DNA of 64,000 nt, taken from Mesorhizobium loti (GTDB taxonomy: Bacteria; Pseudomonadota; Alphaproteobacteria; Rhizobiales; Rhizobiaceae). Positions 38,895-48,206 of this stretch are shown here, piece by piece (position 1 is the first letter of the stretch; each line of letters opens with the position of its first letter). The notes under the pieces are model-generated. The model made no database searches, was not told the origin of the DNA, and worked only from the letters and a program-made list of their open reading frames with translations. The position numbers and the translations under genes were made by a program. The stretch covers positions 7,151,001 to 7,215,000 of the forward strand of contig CP050293.1 in the NCBI GenBank assembly GCA_014189435.1, read 5' to 3'.

Positions 38895-39830
38895 ATGAAA
38901 TTTCTCTGGGATTCGGCGCTCGGCCTGCTGGTCGTCACCGGCGGCCTACTCGGCCTGACACTGCCGTTCGGCAAGCTCGCCACGGCTGCCGGCGTGCCGG
39001 CCATGGTCTGGGCCTTCGTCATCTCGCTCGGCGCCGGCGGCGTCTTGCTGTGCGTGCTCTTGTTGCGCGGCCAGCGCGTCCGGCTTACCGCGCACAAATT
39101 GCGCTACTTTTTCGTCACCGCGGCGGTGTCCTATGCCGTCCCCAATCTCCTGATGTTCTCGGCCATCCCGCATCTGGGCGCCGGCTACACCGGCATCATG
39201 TTCACGCTGTCACCTGTCATCACGCTGGTGTTCTCCATCCTGTTGCGTGTCCGGCGGCCCAACATGCTGGGCATTGTCGGCATCGCCGTCGGCTTCGTCG
39301 GCGCCGTCATGGTGGCGGTGACGCGCGGCGAGGCCGGCCAGCCGGCCGATCTGTTCTGGGTGGTGATGGGGCTGCTCATTCCGGTCAGTCTTGCCGCCGG
39401 CAACATCTATCGCACGGTCGACTGGCCGGAAGGCACCGGCCCGATCGAGCTTGCCGTCGGCAGCCATCTGGCGTCAGCGGCGATGCTGCTTGTCGGCATT
39501 TTTCTCCTGTTCGGCGGCAAGGCTTTCGTGCCGCTCGGCGGCGTGCCGCTGGTCGTCGTCGCGCAGGTCGCGTCGGCGTCGGCGATGTTCGCCTTTTTCT
39601 TCAGGCTGCAGGCGGTTGGTGGTCCGGTCTATCTCAGCCAGATCGGCTATGTGGCGGCGGCCGTCGGCCTGTTTGCCGGCACCATCTTCCTCGGCGAGCA
39701 CTATCAGTTGCTGACCTGGGTCGGCGCTATCATCATCACCGCCGGCGTGTTCATCACCACCGTGGCGCAAAACGCAGAAGGGCTGAGCATCCTCCGGTTC
39801 GTCAGGACTTGGCCTCAAAGGATTTTCTAA
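38895..39830 (+). CDS. EamA/DMT family exporter
   Basis: A 311-residue membrane protein with about ten hydrophobic segments in two EamA repeats (IPHLGAGYTGIMFTLSPVIT and GTIFLGEHYQLLTWVGAIII mark the ends of the two halves). It probably exports a small metabolite or toxicant. It is divergent from the MarR gene, which likely controls it. Its 3' end overlaps the MmcQ-like gene on the other strand by 29 bp. Confidence 0.87.
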   Translation: MKFLWDSALGLLVVTGGLLGLTLPFGKLATAAGVPAMVWAFVISLGAGGVLLCVLLLRGQRVRLTAHKLRYFFVTAAVSYAVPNLLMFSAIPHLGAGYTGIMFTLSPVITLVFSILLRVRRPNMLGIVGIAVGFVGAVMVAVTRGEAGQPADLFWVVMGLLIPVSLAAGNIYRTVDWPEGTGPIELAVGSHLASAAMLLVGIFLLFGGKAFVPLGGVPLVVVAQVASASAMFAFFFRLQAVGGPVYLSQIGYVAAAVGLFAGTIFLGEHYQLLTWVGAIIITAGVFITTVAQNAEGLSILRFVRTWPQRIF

Positions 39831-40140
39831 GGCTCGCAGGAGCGACATTGCGCCAGGCGGCAACGATCGCGCTGCGGAATGTCTGCTCGTCGCACGCGTC
39901 AAGCATGATCGACGTCCAGCCCTGCCGTCCCCAGCCGCCCGGCACGGGCACGAACACCGAAGGCTCGGCAGCGGTCATCATTTCCTGCTGATCGCGGCCA
40001 AACTTGACAACGGCGCGGCCATCGTCGGGCAACGACATGAAGATGCGATTGCGCACCCGATAGTCCGGCTTGCCGAAATGCGACTTCTCCACCGCTTCCG
40101 GGAGGTTCAGCGCGATCTGGCGGGCACTTGCGGATTCCAC
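39802..40140 (-). CDS. MmcQ/YjbR family protein
   Basis: A 112-residue protein of the MmcQ/YjbR fold (DNA-binding-like, role unknown). LPEAVEKSHFGKPDYRVRNR, then GGWGRQGWTSIML, are the family blocks. A second member of the family lies at 57911-58276. It overlaps the 3' end of the convergent exporter gene. Confidence 0.82.
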   Translation of the reverse strand: MESASARQIALNLPEAVEKSHFGKPDYRVRNRIFMSLPDDGRAVVKFGRDQQEMMTAAEPSVFVPVPGGWGRQGWTSIMLDACDEQTFRSAIVAAWRNVAPASLRKSFEAKS

Positions 40141-40300
40141 CGAACAACTCCGGTTGTTGCCGAGTCCGGAATGACACTTTCCAGTTTTTCGGGATCAGGT
40201 CCTATACACCGCGCCCTTTCAGCCAGCACCATTTAGTTCACGTCGATGTCCTTCGACCGCTGCCAGCGGATTGTGGGTGAGGTCCAGTTCGCCGGCGGTG

Positions 40301-40894
40301 TCAGTCGGCGCCGCTGTTGCCGTCACCGCCGGGTTCCGGCCTTGGGTGCCGGCGGCGGTGGGTGGCCGCGGCGCGGGCCGCCTGTTCATAGATGCCAGTC
40401 ATCAGCTCGAGCGTGCGCGCCGCTTCCTCGAGCTTGGCCGCCATCTCCGGAACGCGCGTCACCGCTTCGATGAGCAGGACGGAACGGATGTCGGCATAGC
40501 GTTCGGTCACGCGATAGCCGAGCGGCGTGACTTCGTAGGTGACGCCGGCCCTGCCGCTTCCGGTCCGCTTGACCAGCCCGCTCTTGAGCAATTTGCGCAG
40601 GCTGTACTGGATGTTGGGGATGTCGTCGCGGTTGGTCATCTGCGCCAGGTCGCGGATGCTCTTTGGCCGGTCGTTCATCCTGATGATGTGGAGCAGCGCG
40701 TTTTCCGGCCCGCTGGCGGAAAACTCGATCACCGTTGCCAGGCATTCGGCTTGCCAGTGGCCGAACGCCTCATAAGAGCGCATCAGCGCATATTCGACTT
40801 CGGCGACATCGATTTCGAGCGGCGTCCGCGCCAGATGCCAGCCGCGATCCAGCAGCTTGGCTTGCGTTTCCGAAGGTTTGCGCCGGTCGTTCAT
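40301..40894 (-). CDS. MarR-like winged-helix regulator of the monooxygenase locus
   Basis: A 197-residue winged-helix protein. The central region (about 60-135) contains LAQMTNRDDIPNIQYSLRKL, then GLVKRTGSGRAGVTYEVTPLG, consistent with the MarR-like regulators placed beside flavin monooxygenases. It is divergent from the LLM oxidoreductase across a perfect palindromic operator (40948-40976), so it probably represses both genes. The C-terminal tail is basic and low-complexity. Confidence 0.82.
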   Translation of the reverse strand: MNDRRKPSETQAKLLDRGWHLARTPLEIDVAEVEYALMRSYEAFGHWQAECLATVIEFSASGPENALLHIIRMNDRPKSIRDLAQMTNRDDIPNIQYSLRKLLKSGLVKRTGSGRAGVTYEVTPLGYRVTERYADIRSVLLIEAVTRVPEMAAKLEEAARTLELMTGIYEQAARAAATHRRRHPRPEPGGDGNSGAD

Positions 40895-40947
40895 CCATGT
40901 CTCCCCGCCCGGCAGCATGCGCCGATCCGGCCGATTGCGTCCATACG

Positions 40948-40981
40948 ATTTTATGATAGACTTTCTATCATAAAATATAAT
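40948..40981 (+). promoter_or_regulatory. Palindromic operator and -10 box of the monooxygenase promoter
   Basis: A perfect inverted repeat with 13-bp arms (40948-40960 and 40964-40976, core TATGATAGA...TCTATCATA) around a 3-nt spacer. It is immediately followed by TATAAT (40976-40981), 25 bp before the monooxygenase ATG. A regulator bound here would cover the promoter spacer. Confidence 0.75.
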
Positions 40982-41005
40982 CAAAAAGTGAGGAGAACAC
41001 GACCG

Positions 41006-42130
41006 ATGAGCATGCTCGACAAGACCGCAGCCAATGCGCAGCCCTTCTTTCTCGGAACCTTCGCGTCCAATTGCTCCGGCGGCATGACCGTCACCAAGGT
41101 TCCCGAACGATGGGTCAGTTCCTGGGACAATAATCTGCGGCTGGCGCATCTGCTCGACGAGGCCGGCATCGATTTCATGCTGCCGATCGCGCGCTGGATC
41201 GGCTATGGCGGCGAGACCAATTTCCACGGCAATGTGCTGGAGACGATCACCTGGGCCGCCGGGCTCCTGGCGCTCACCCGCAACATCACAGTTTTCGCCA
41301 CCACGCACACGGCGGCCAATCATCCCGTCGTCGTCGCCAAGCAATTGGCGACCATCGACCAGATCAGCCGCGGCCGTATCGGCCTCAACATCGTCGCCGG
41401 CTGGAACAAGCCGGAATATGAAGCGCTCGGGCTGACGCTGCCCGACGACCACATCACACGATACGGCTATGCACAGGAATGGTTCGATATCGTCAGGGCG
41501 CTGTGGGATCGCACCGAGGCGTTCGACTGGGACGGCACCTATTTCAAGCTGAAGAACGTGCTTGGCGATCCGCGCCCGTCGGCACGCCTGCCGATCCTCA
41601 ATGCCGCCGGCTCGGAAGAAGGGCGCAAATTCGCTGTCCGCAATGCCGATTTCCTGTTCACGCCGGCAATCGATCTGTCACGCTCCCGGGACGAGATCGC
41701 GGCGCTGAAGCAGCAGGCGATCGCCGCCGGCAGCACTGTCGACGTGCTGACTTTTGCCCATGTCGTCTGCCGGCCGACCGAAAAGGAAGCGACGGACTAT
41801 CTCGAGCATTTCGCCCGCACCAATGCCGACTGGACAGCGGTCGACAATCTGGTGCGGCTGCAATTTGCCCATGCGCAGTCGTTCCCGCATGACCTTCTTG
41901 CGCTCATCCGCGATCGGATGGCGGCTGGCCATGGCGGCTTCCCGCTCACCGGCACGCCCGAACAGGTCGCCGATGGGATCACCGCCTTGCACGAGGCCGG
42001 ATTTCGCGGCTCGACCCTGTCCTTTGTCGACTATGTCGAGGAGTTCCCGTATTTTCGCGACACCGTCCTGCCCATCCTCGAGCAGCGCGGCATCCGTATC
42101 GCGCCGGCCGCCATGCAGTCGGCGGCGTAG
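41006..42130 (+). CDS. LLM class flavin-dependent monooxygenase
   Basis: A 374-residue bacterial luciferase-like monooxygenase (RutA/SsuD/dimethylsulfone-monooxygenase group). It uses FMNH2 and O2 to oxidise an organic substrate, often cleaving a C-S or C-N bond. The N-terminal GTFASNCSGGMT, the central ISRGRIGLNIVAGWNKPEYE and the C-terminal GTPEQVADGI are family blocks. The start follows AGGAG. The downstream flavin reductase would supply FMNH2. The substrate is unknown. Confidence 0.88.
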   Translation: MSMLDKTAANAQPFFLGTFASNCSGGMTVTKVPERWVSSWDNNLRLAHLLDEAGIDFMLPIARWIGYGGETNFHGNVLETITWAAGLLALTRNITVFATTHTAANHPVVVAKQLATIDQISRGRIGLNIVAGWNKPEYEALGLTLPDDHITRYGYAQEWFDIVRALWDRTEAFDWDGTYFKLKNVLGDPRPSARLPILNAAGSEEGRKFAVRNADFLFTPAIDLSRSRDEIAALKQQAIAAGSTVDVLTFAHVVCRPTEKEATDYLEHFARTNADWTAVDNLVRLQFAHAQSFPHDLLALIRDRMAAGHGGFPLTGTPEQVADGITALHEAGFRGSTLSFVDYVEEFPYFRDTVLPILEQRGIRIAPAAMQSAA

Positions 42131-42167
42131 AGCGGTTCATCGTTTCACGGAAACGCCAAACCGCTCT

Positions 42168-42236
42168 ACTTCTTTTTGTTTTGTCGCAATTCTGGACGGA
42201 AAACCGTTTCACACTTTTCCTGGAATTGCTTTTTGG
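42168..42236 (+). repeat. Dispersed intergenic repeat, copy B
   Basis: TTTGTTTTGTCGCAATTCTG, then GACGGAAAACCGTTTCACAC, then TTTTCCTGGAATTGCTTTTT. It is the closest relative of copy A (9724-9790) and ends 8 bp before the flavin reductase ATG, next to its Shine-Dalgarno (TTTGGAG). A further fragment (GGAGCAATTCCAGCAAAAGC) lies at 42768-42787. Confidence 0.65.
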
Positions 42237-42244
42237 AGAAAACC

Positions 42245-42760
42245 ATGACCGAGCCAACGACTTCGGAGGCAAATCCTGTCGGTGTCGCGGACTTTCGCGC
42301 CGCGATGCGGCTGATCGTTGGCAATGTCAGCGTCATCACCGCCGGCACCGGCGAGGACCGCTCCGGCCTGGTGGTCATTTCGGTTGTCTCGCTGTCGGCC
42401 GAACCGCCCAAGGTGATCGCCTGTGTCAACCGGTCGTCGTCGACCTGGCCGGTGATCGAACGTTACCGGCATTTCGGCGTCAACTCGCTCGGCCCCCGGC
42501 ATCAAAGGGTGGCCGAGCGGTTCTCCGGTTTCGGCGGCATCAAGGGCAAGGACCGCTATGAGGGCGCCGAATGGATGACGCTGAAGACCGGAGCTTTGTT
42601 GCTTTCGGATGCGGTGGCCGCCTTCGACTGCAGCCTCGACGAGATGATCGACCGCGGCACGCATTCGATCGTCATTGGCTCGGTCGAGGCCGTGCGCACC
42701 CGCGATGCCGGCCAGGCGCTGATCTACTGGCGCGGCGGCTACCGGCCGCTCGACGCCTAG
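42245..42760 (+). CDS. Flavin reductase (FMN-binding split-barrel)
   Basis: A 171-residue NADH:FMN reductase that supplies FMNH2 to a two-component monooxygenase. DRSGLVVISVVSLSAEPPKV is the FMN-binding region of the HpaC/RutF-like family, with FSGFGGIKGKDRYEG downstream. It lies 114 bp after the LLM monooxygenase and is its obvious partner. The gap holds repeat copy B, so the two may be separately regulated. Confidence 0.88.
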   Translation: MTEPTTSEANPVGVADFRAAMRLIVGNVSVITAGTGEDRSGLVVISVVSLSAEPPKVIACVNRSSSTWPVIERYRHFGVNSLGPRHQRVAERFSGFGGIKGKDRYEGAEWMTLKTGALLLSDAVAAFDCSLDEMIDRGTHSIVIGSVEAVRTRDAGQALIYWRGGYRPLDA

Positions 42761-42794
42761 GGCCCTGGAGCAATTCCAGCAAAAGCGTTGTTGG

Positions 42795-43544
42795 TCAGAC
42801 GGAGCCTTTTTCCGCCAGGACCATGTAGTTGACGTCCATGTCCTTCGACCGCGCCCAGCGGTCGGCAAGCGGGTTGTAAGTGACGCCGGTGCGGTCGATG
42901 ATGGTCAGGCCGGCGCCGCCAAGCGCCTTTTCGAGTTCTTCCGGGCGCACCAGCTTGCCGAACTGGTGGGTGCCGCGCGGCAGCCAGCGAAGCACATATT
43001 CGGCGCCGATGATGGCCAGCCCGAGCGCCTTCAGCGTGCGGTTGATGGTGGCCACGAACATGATGCCGCCCGGCCGGACCATCTCGCCGCATTTGGCGAC
43101 GAACAGGTCGATGTCGGCGACATGCTCGACCACTTCCATGTTGAGGATGACGTCGAATTTTTCACCGGCGTCGGCAAGGTCCTCGGCCGTCGTGGCGCGA
43201 TAGTCGACGCTGACATTGCCCTCGGCCGCGTGCAGCTTTGCCACTTCGATGTTTGTTTCGGAGGCATCCGCGCCCACCACCTCGGCGCCAAGCCGCGCCA
43301 TCGGCTCGCACAAAAGGCCGCCGCCGCAGCCTATATCGAGGATGCGCAGGCCCTCGAAAGGCCGTGCCGCGCGCGGATCGCGGCCGAAGCGCGCCGCTAT
43401 CTGGTCGCGGATATAGGACAGCCGGACCGGATTGAATTTGTGCAGGGGACGGAACTTGCCGTTGGGGTTCCACCATTCGGCGGCAAGGGCGGAAAAGCGT
43501 TCCACTTCTCCGGCATCGATCGTCGATCGTCGGGGCTCTGGCAT
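42795..43544 (-). CDS. ubiG: Ubiquinone biosynthesis O-methyltransferase
   Basis: A 249-residue class I methyltransferase catalysing both O-methylations of ubiquinone synthesis. Motif I is [15 protein letters not shown], followed by [11 protein letters not shown] and [10 protein letters not shown]. The N-terminus ([20 protein letters not shown]) is characteristic of UbiG and Coq3. A 276-bp gap separates it from the divergent GGEEF gene. Confidence 0.95.
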   Translation of the reverse strand: MPEPRRSTIDAGEVERFSALAAEWWNPNGKFRPLHKFNPVRLSYIRDQIAARFGRDPRAARPFEGLRILDIGCGGGLLCEPMARLGAEVVGADASETNIEVAKLHAAEGNVSVDYRATTAEDLADAGEKFDVILNMEVVEHVADIDLFVAKCGEMVRPGGIMFVATINRTLKALGLAIIGAEYVLRWLPRGTHQFGKLVRPEELEKALGGAGLTIIDRTGVTYNPLADRWARSKDMDVNYMVLAEKGSV

Positions 43545-43820
43545 CGGTTGGTCTCCTCGAAGGCTAGGAAGTCGGGCGTGAGGCCGCGAATGTCAAGGCA
43601 GCATTTTCCTCTGCCAGCAGGGCTGTGCGTTCCCTGGGACATGTCAGCCGCCATCTTCAGCAAGAAAACTTGGCGCCGCGTTGAATCCCCGGCACCGGGT
43701 GTCGGTCCCGGAGATGGCGGTCGATCAGGATTTCTTAACATCAAATTTACGAGGTTGGCGGTTTCCTGAAGCACGACCGGGATTCGGCATATACATTGCC
43801 CTCCCACGGATTGGGGTGGC

Positions 43821-46055
43821 TTGTTGCGGATCAAGACCCAGATTATCGCTACCTTGTTAAGCGCCGCGGCCTTGATCGGCGTGGTGGGCGGCATTGCAAT
43901 AGTCTCCCAGATATCGCTGATCAGATCCGGTGCAATCGCCGAAGCGACGAGCGTTGGACGGCAATTGGCCGAGACGATCGCCTTCAGGGCTTCCGATGCG
44001 CCGCACTCCTTGTTCGAAAGAGCCGATGCGCTACGCGAATTCGTGAGGTCGCAGCACAGTGGCTCGAAACGCGATCTCGTTGTCGTCGGTCACGACAAGG
44101 TCATCCTTGCCGATGTCCCAGGCGAAGAACAGAATGTCGGCACACGGTACGGCCACGATCCCGACAATGAAGTCGGCCGGACGATCGAGGATGGCACGCC
44201 GCGCAACTTCGTCGAAAACAGCGCCGACGTATCAGAAGCGATCAATCTGGTCGCGGTGCCGATCAAGGATCCTCCCGGCAAGACCGTCGGAGCGGTCCTG
44301 TTCGAGTACACGCCGCTGCTGCGCGCCGCTGAGCAGCGCACTAACAACATGCTCTGGCTTGTCGGTCTGAGCACCACGGCCGCCGTGCTGCTTTCGGCGC
44401 TCTCTGCCTTCCTTCTGCTGCGCGGCTTTGGCGCCGGTCTTTCCGGCCTCAATCGCGGCATCGAATCGCTGGCGCGCGGCGACGCCGGGGCGCGCATCGG
44501 CCGTACCGCCAATGACGAGTTCGGCCAATTGGCGCAAGGGTTCGACCGCATGGCATCCGAGCTCGAATCCTCGCGTGGACAGCTCGTCGAGCAAAAGGCC
44601 TATATCGAGGATATCGTCCGCACCGTTGCCGAGGGCATTGCCGTCATCGACGGCAATGGCCAGATCGTCTCGGTCAATCCGGCGGCCGCCGAGATCGTCG
44701 GGCGGCGCAACGACAAGATCGAGGGGCAGGATTGGCCGTCGGTCCTCGACATGCGGGGACTATCGGGAGACAGGCTGGCGCAGGGAACATCCCCGATTGA
44801 ACTGGCGTTGACCACGGGCCGCCAGCATCAGGCCGAAATGCGGCTGGCAAAACCGGACGGATCGTACCTGCCGGTGATTGCGAGCTGCAACCCGCTCAAT
44901 CGCTCCGATGGCGGCATCGTGCTGACGTTGAGCGACATCAGCGAGTTGCGCAGCGCCGAGCGGGCGGTCAGCGATCGCGCCGAGGAGCTGGCAACGCTGA
45001 ACCGGGAACTGAAGGAGACCTCCCAGGCAACGACCCGCCTGGTCAAACTCGGCGAGCTGCTTCAGGCCTGCGTCACCTTCCAGGAGGCGTTTTCCGTCGT
45101 TGGCTCGGCCATGCCCGACTTCTTTGGCGGATTGAGTGGAACCGTTCATCTGACCAGCGCCTCGCGCAATCTGGTCGAGGAGATGGCGCATTGGGGCACT
45201 GTGCGTTCGAGCGTTGGCCAATTTGCGCCCGAAGATTGCTGGGCGCTGCGGCGCGGCCAGGAGCATGTTGCCGGCCCCGGCATGCTGACGCCGCGCTGCA
45301 ACCACATCACCGAGAATGGCGGCCGCGGTTATGTCTGCATGCCTCTGGCGGCGCAGGGGGAGACGCTTGGCATCGTGCATCTGTGCGAACCAAACGCCGC
45401 CGACAGGCCGGACTGGCTGGTCGAGCGGCAGCAGATCCTGCGCGGCGTCGTCGATACACTGGCATTGGCCCTCGCCAATCTGCGCCTGCGCGAAACGCTG
45501 CGGCAACAATCGATCCGCGATCCGAACACCGGGCTCTACAATCGCCGCTATCTCGAGGAAACAAGCAGTCGCGAACTGAGGCGCATGGAGCGTTCAGAAC
45601 AGCCTCTGGCGATGATCATGCTCGATGTGGATCATTTCAAGCAGTTCAACGACACGTTCGGCCATGAAGCCGGCGATCTCGTCCTCAAACAGGTCGCCGC
45701 CGTGCTGCTCGACCATGCCAGGGATAGCGACGTGGTGTCCCGCTACGGCGGCGAGGAATTCGCCCTTATGATGCCGGCCACTTCGCTGGCGGACGGCGCC
45801 GAGCGTGCCGAGGCACTGCGAAAAGCGATCAAGCAGCTTCATCTCGCTCATCGCGGTCGCACGCTTGGCACCATTACCGCGTCATTCGGAGTGGCTGCCT
45901 TTCCGGAGCTTGGCGCCTCATGGGCGGAGATCGTCAACGCCGCGGATCGCGCGCTCTATCAGGCGAAGGCAGACGGGCGTGACCGTGTCGTCGTCGGGCT
46001 GGGCAAGGCCCATGCTGACCGGCAACAGGCCAAGGCCAGCAAAAGCGTGGCTTGA
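43821..46055 (+). CDS. Membrane sensor diguanylate cyclase (HAMP-PAS-GAF-GGEEF)
   Basis: A 744-residue cyclase with a TTG start. Helix 1 is at 12-30, a periplasmic sensor region spans 31-175, helix 2 is at 177-200, HAMP at about 200-252, PAS at about 262-370 and a GAF-like region at about 410-560. The GGDEF domain has GGEEF at 643-647 and an RDSD inhibitory site at 634-637, so product feedback is expected. It makes cyclic di-GMP. Its neighbour is a convergent sensor kinase. Confidence 0.9.
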   Translation: MLRIKTQIIATLLSAAALIGVVGGIAIVSQISLIRSGAIAEATSVGRQLAETIAFRASDAPHSLFERADALREFVRSQHSGSKRDLVVVGHDKVILADVPGEEQNVGTRYGHDPDNEVGRTIEDGTPRNFVENSADVSEAINLVAVPIKDPPGKTVGAVLFEYTPLLRAAEQRTNNMLWLVGLSTTAAVLLSALSAFLLLRGFGAGLSGLNRGIESLARGDAGARIGRTANDEFGQLAQGFDRMASELESSRGQLVEQKAYIEDIVRTVAEGIAVIDGNGQIVSVNPAAAEIVGRRNDKIEGQDWPSVLDMRGLSGDRLAQGTSPIELALTTGRQHQAEMRLAKPDGSYLPVIASCNPLNRSDGGIVLTLSDISELRSAERAVSDRAEELATLNRELKETSQATTRLVKLGELLQACVTFQEAFSVVGSAMPDFFGGLSGTVHLTSASRNLVEEMAHWGTVRSSVGQFAPEDCWALRRGQEHVAGPGMLTPRCNHITENGGRGYVCMPLAAQGETLGIVHLCEPNAADRPDWLVERQQILRGVVDTLALALANLRLRETLRQQSIRDPNTGLYNRRYLEETSSRELRRMERSEQPLAMIMLDVDHFKQFNDTFGHEAGDLVLKQVAAVLLDHARDSDVVSRYGGEEFALMMPATSLADGAERAEALRKAIKQLHLAHRGRTLGTITASFGVAAFPELGASWAEIVNAADRALYQAKADGRDRVVVGLGKAHADRQQAKASKSVA

Positions 46056-46091
46056 GGTCCGGCGTCCGGCTGCTGTCGAGGTCCGACGAAA

Positions 46092-47972
46092 TCAGTCCGG
46101 TGTGCCTTGTTTCGTGTCCAGTACGTCGCGCAGTTTCGCCGCCAGTTGCTCGATGGTGAAGGGTTTGGCCAGGAAATGCACGTCATGGTCGAGCACGCCG
46201 TTGTGGACCACGGCGTTCCTGGTGAAGCCGGTGGTGAAGATCACTTTCAGCCCTGGCATGCGGGCAACCGCTTCTTCCGCCAGCTTGCGGCCGTTCATGA
46301 CAGGCATGACGATATCGGTGAACAGAAGCGCGACATCAGGGTTTTCCGCCAGCTTCTGCAACGCTTCCTGGCCACTCGCGGCATCGATGACGGCGTAGCC
46401 GAGTTCGCGCAAGGCATCGGTGGTGGAGGCACGCACGCGGGCATCGTCCTCGACGACGAGGATCGTTTCGGAAACCGGTGCGGCGGGGCTGTCGCCTCGC
46501 CATGCGGGCATGGCGGGCTCCTCCGGGCCGAAATACCGCGGCAAGTAGATCTTGATCGTCGTGCCTTCGCCGGGTTCGGAATAGATCTTGACGTGGCCAC
46601 CCGACTGTTTGACGAAGCCGAACACCTGGCTCAGCCCCAGGCCGGTGCCCTTGTTGACCGGCTTGGTGGTGAAAAAGGGCTCGAAGGCCCTGGCGATGAT
46701 TTCGGGGGGCATGCCCGAACCGGTGTCGCTGACGGCGATCATCACATACTGGCCGGCCGCGACCTCGGCATGGGTGGCGGCGTAGCCGTCGTCGAGATGG
46801 CTGTTGGCGGTCTCGATGGTCAGCTTGCCGTCGTCGCCCATGGCGTCACGCGCGTTGACCGCCAGGTTGAGAATGGCGTTCTCGATCTGGCTCGGGTCGG
46901 CATGGGTTTTCCACAAGCCTCCCGCCAGCACGGTTTCGATGCGGATGGTTTCGCCGAGCGCGCGCCGGATCAGGTCCGACATTCCGGTCAGCAGACGGTT
47001 GGCGTCGACGATCTGCGGCGCCAGTGGCTGCTGGCGCGAGAAGGCGAGCAGCCGGGCGGTCAGATTGGCGGCACGGTTCGCCGCGTCTATCGCCGCTTCG
47101 ATGAATTTTGCGATGTCGTGCTCGCCGCGCGCCAGCTTGCGCTGGGCGAGGTTCATGGCACTGATGATCACCGCCAGCATGTTGTTGAAATCGTGAGCGA
47201 TACCGCCTGTGAGTTGACCGACCGCCTCCATCTTGTGCATCTGGCGGATCTGGGATTCGGCCTTTTCGCGCGTCTGGATTTCATTGCCCAGCGCGATGTT
47301 CTTGCGCACCAGCTCATCCTGGGCGACAGCCACCTCGTTGAAGCGGCGGCGCGATTCCCTGATCGTGTAGGCGCCAAGCAGGAAGATCGCCAGTAGCGCC
47401 GCCAGCGAACCGATGCGCAGCCAGGTCTCGACCTTGTCGGTATGCTCGTCGCGCGCGGCGACGGCGGCGGCGCCGATGCGTCGGATCGCATCCATGCTGG
47501 TCCGGATCTCGTCCATGACGGCCTTGCCCTGACCGCTGCGGACCAGATCCAGCGCCTTCGTCGCATTGCCCTGGTCGTACAGGGCAATCGTCTCGGCCAT
47601 TTCAGCCTGCTTTTGCGAAAGCGCGTCCTTGATATGGTTGATCTGCTGGACGACCTGGTCGTCCGGGGCAGTCATGCTCTCGATGCGCGCAAGTTGCCCC
47701 GGAATGGCGCCGACAGCCCGCCGATAGGGTTCGAGATAGGATTTCTCGCCGGTCAGCAGATAGCCGCGCTGACCGCTCTCCGCGTCTTGCGCCAGCGAAA
47801 CCAGGCCGGAAAGCAATTGCTGATATTCGATTGCCTCGCGCGCGGCGGCGCGATTGGCCCTCTGGCCCTCGACCAGCATGGCACGGCTGCCGACGATCAG
47901 CGCCAACACCGCGAAGCCAATGACAAGCGGGAGCGATTGCCATCGTGTGGCGCGTCGAAGACGAGCAATCAT
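46092..47972 (-). CDS. CHASE3 hybrid histidine kinase with C-terminal receiver
   Basis: A 626-residue kinase starting at MIARLRRATRWQ; a longer frame from 48041 is possible. It has two helices (about 13-30 and 186-205) flanking a CHASE3-type periplasmic sensor, then a kinase core with the phospho-acceptor His260 in GGIAHDFNN, the ATP-binding DTGSGMP and GTGLGLS motifs, and a receiver domain with the acceptor Asp in FTDIVMPVMNG. The HDFNN-type core with an attached receiver resembles FixL-like or blue-light-type hybrid kinases. The partner regulator is unknown. Confidence 0.9.
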   Translation of the reverse strand: MIARLRRATRWQSLPLVIGFAVLALIVGSRAMLVEGQRANRAAAREAIEYQQLLSGLVSLAQDAESGQRGYLLTGEKSYLEPYRRAVGAIPGQLARIESMTAPDDQVVQQINHIKDALSQKQAEMAETIALYDQGNATKALDLVRSGQGKAVMDEIRTSMDAIRRIGAAAVAARDEHTDKVETWLRIGSLAALLAIFLLGAYTIRESRRRFNEVAVAQDELVRKNIALGNEIQTREKAESQIRQMHKMEAVGQLTGGIAHDFNNMLAVIISAMNLAQRKLARGEHDIAKFIEAAIDAANRAANLTARLLAFSRQQPLAPQIVDANRLLTGMSDLIRRALGETIRIETVLAGGLWKTHADPSQIENAILNLAVNARDAMGDDGKLTIETANSHLDDGYAATHAEVAAGQYVMIAVSDTGSGMPPEIIARAFEPFFTTKPVNKGTGLGLSQVFGFVKQSGGHVKIYSEPGEGTTIKIYLPRYFGPEEPAMPAWRGDSPAAPVSETILVVEDDARVRASTTDALRELGYAVIDAASGQEALQKLAENPDVALLFTDIVMPVMNGRKLAEEAVARMPGLKVIFTTGFTRNAVVHNGVLDHDVHFLAKPFTIEQLAAKLRDVLDTKQGTPD

Positions 47973-48206
47973 CTGCAATGCCGGACCAAAAGGAATTCCC
48001 CGCGGGCAGCATTTCGTAGGCGGCGGCGGGGTGGAACGCAATATGCCGTCTTCTTGAAGCCTGCAATCCGCCGCCAGCCTTGCGAAACCTTCATCATTTG
48101 GCTAAGGAGGCCGCGCATTCAACGGCCGGCGTCAGCCGGCCTTCCGCTATTCGGGATTCCCGCTGTTCTGGCTGGGTCCGGCTTCAGTCAAAGGCATTTC
48201 GCTTCC

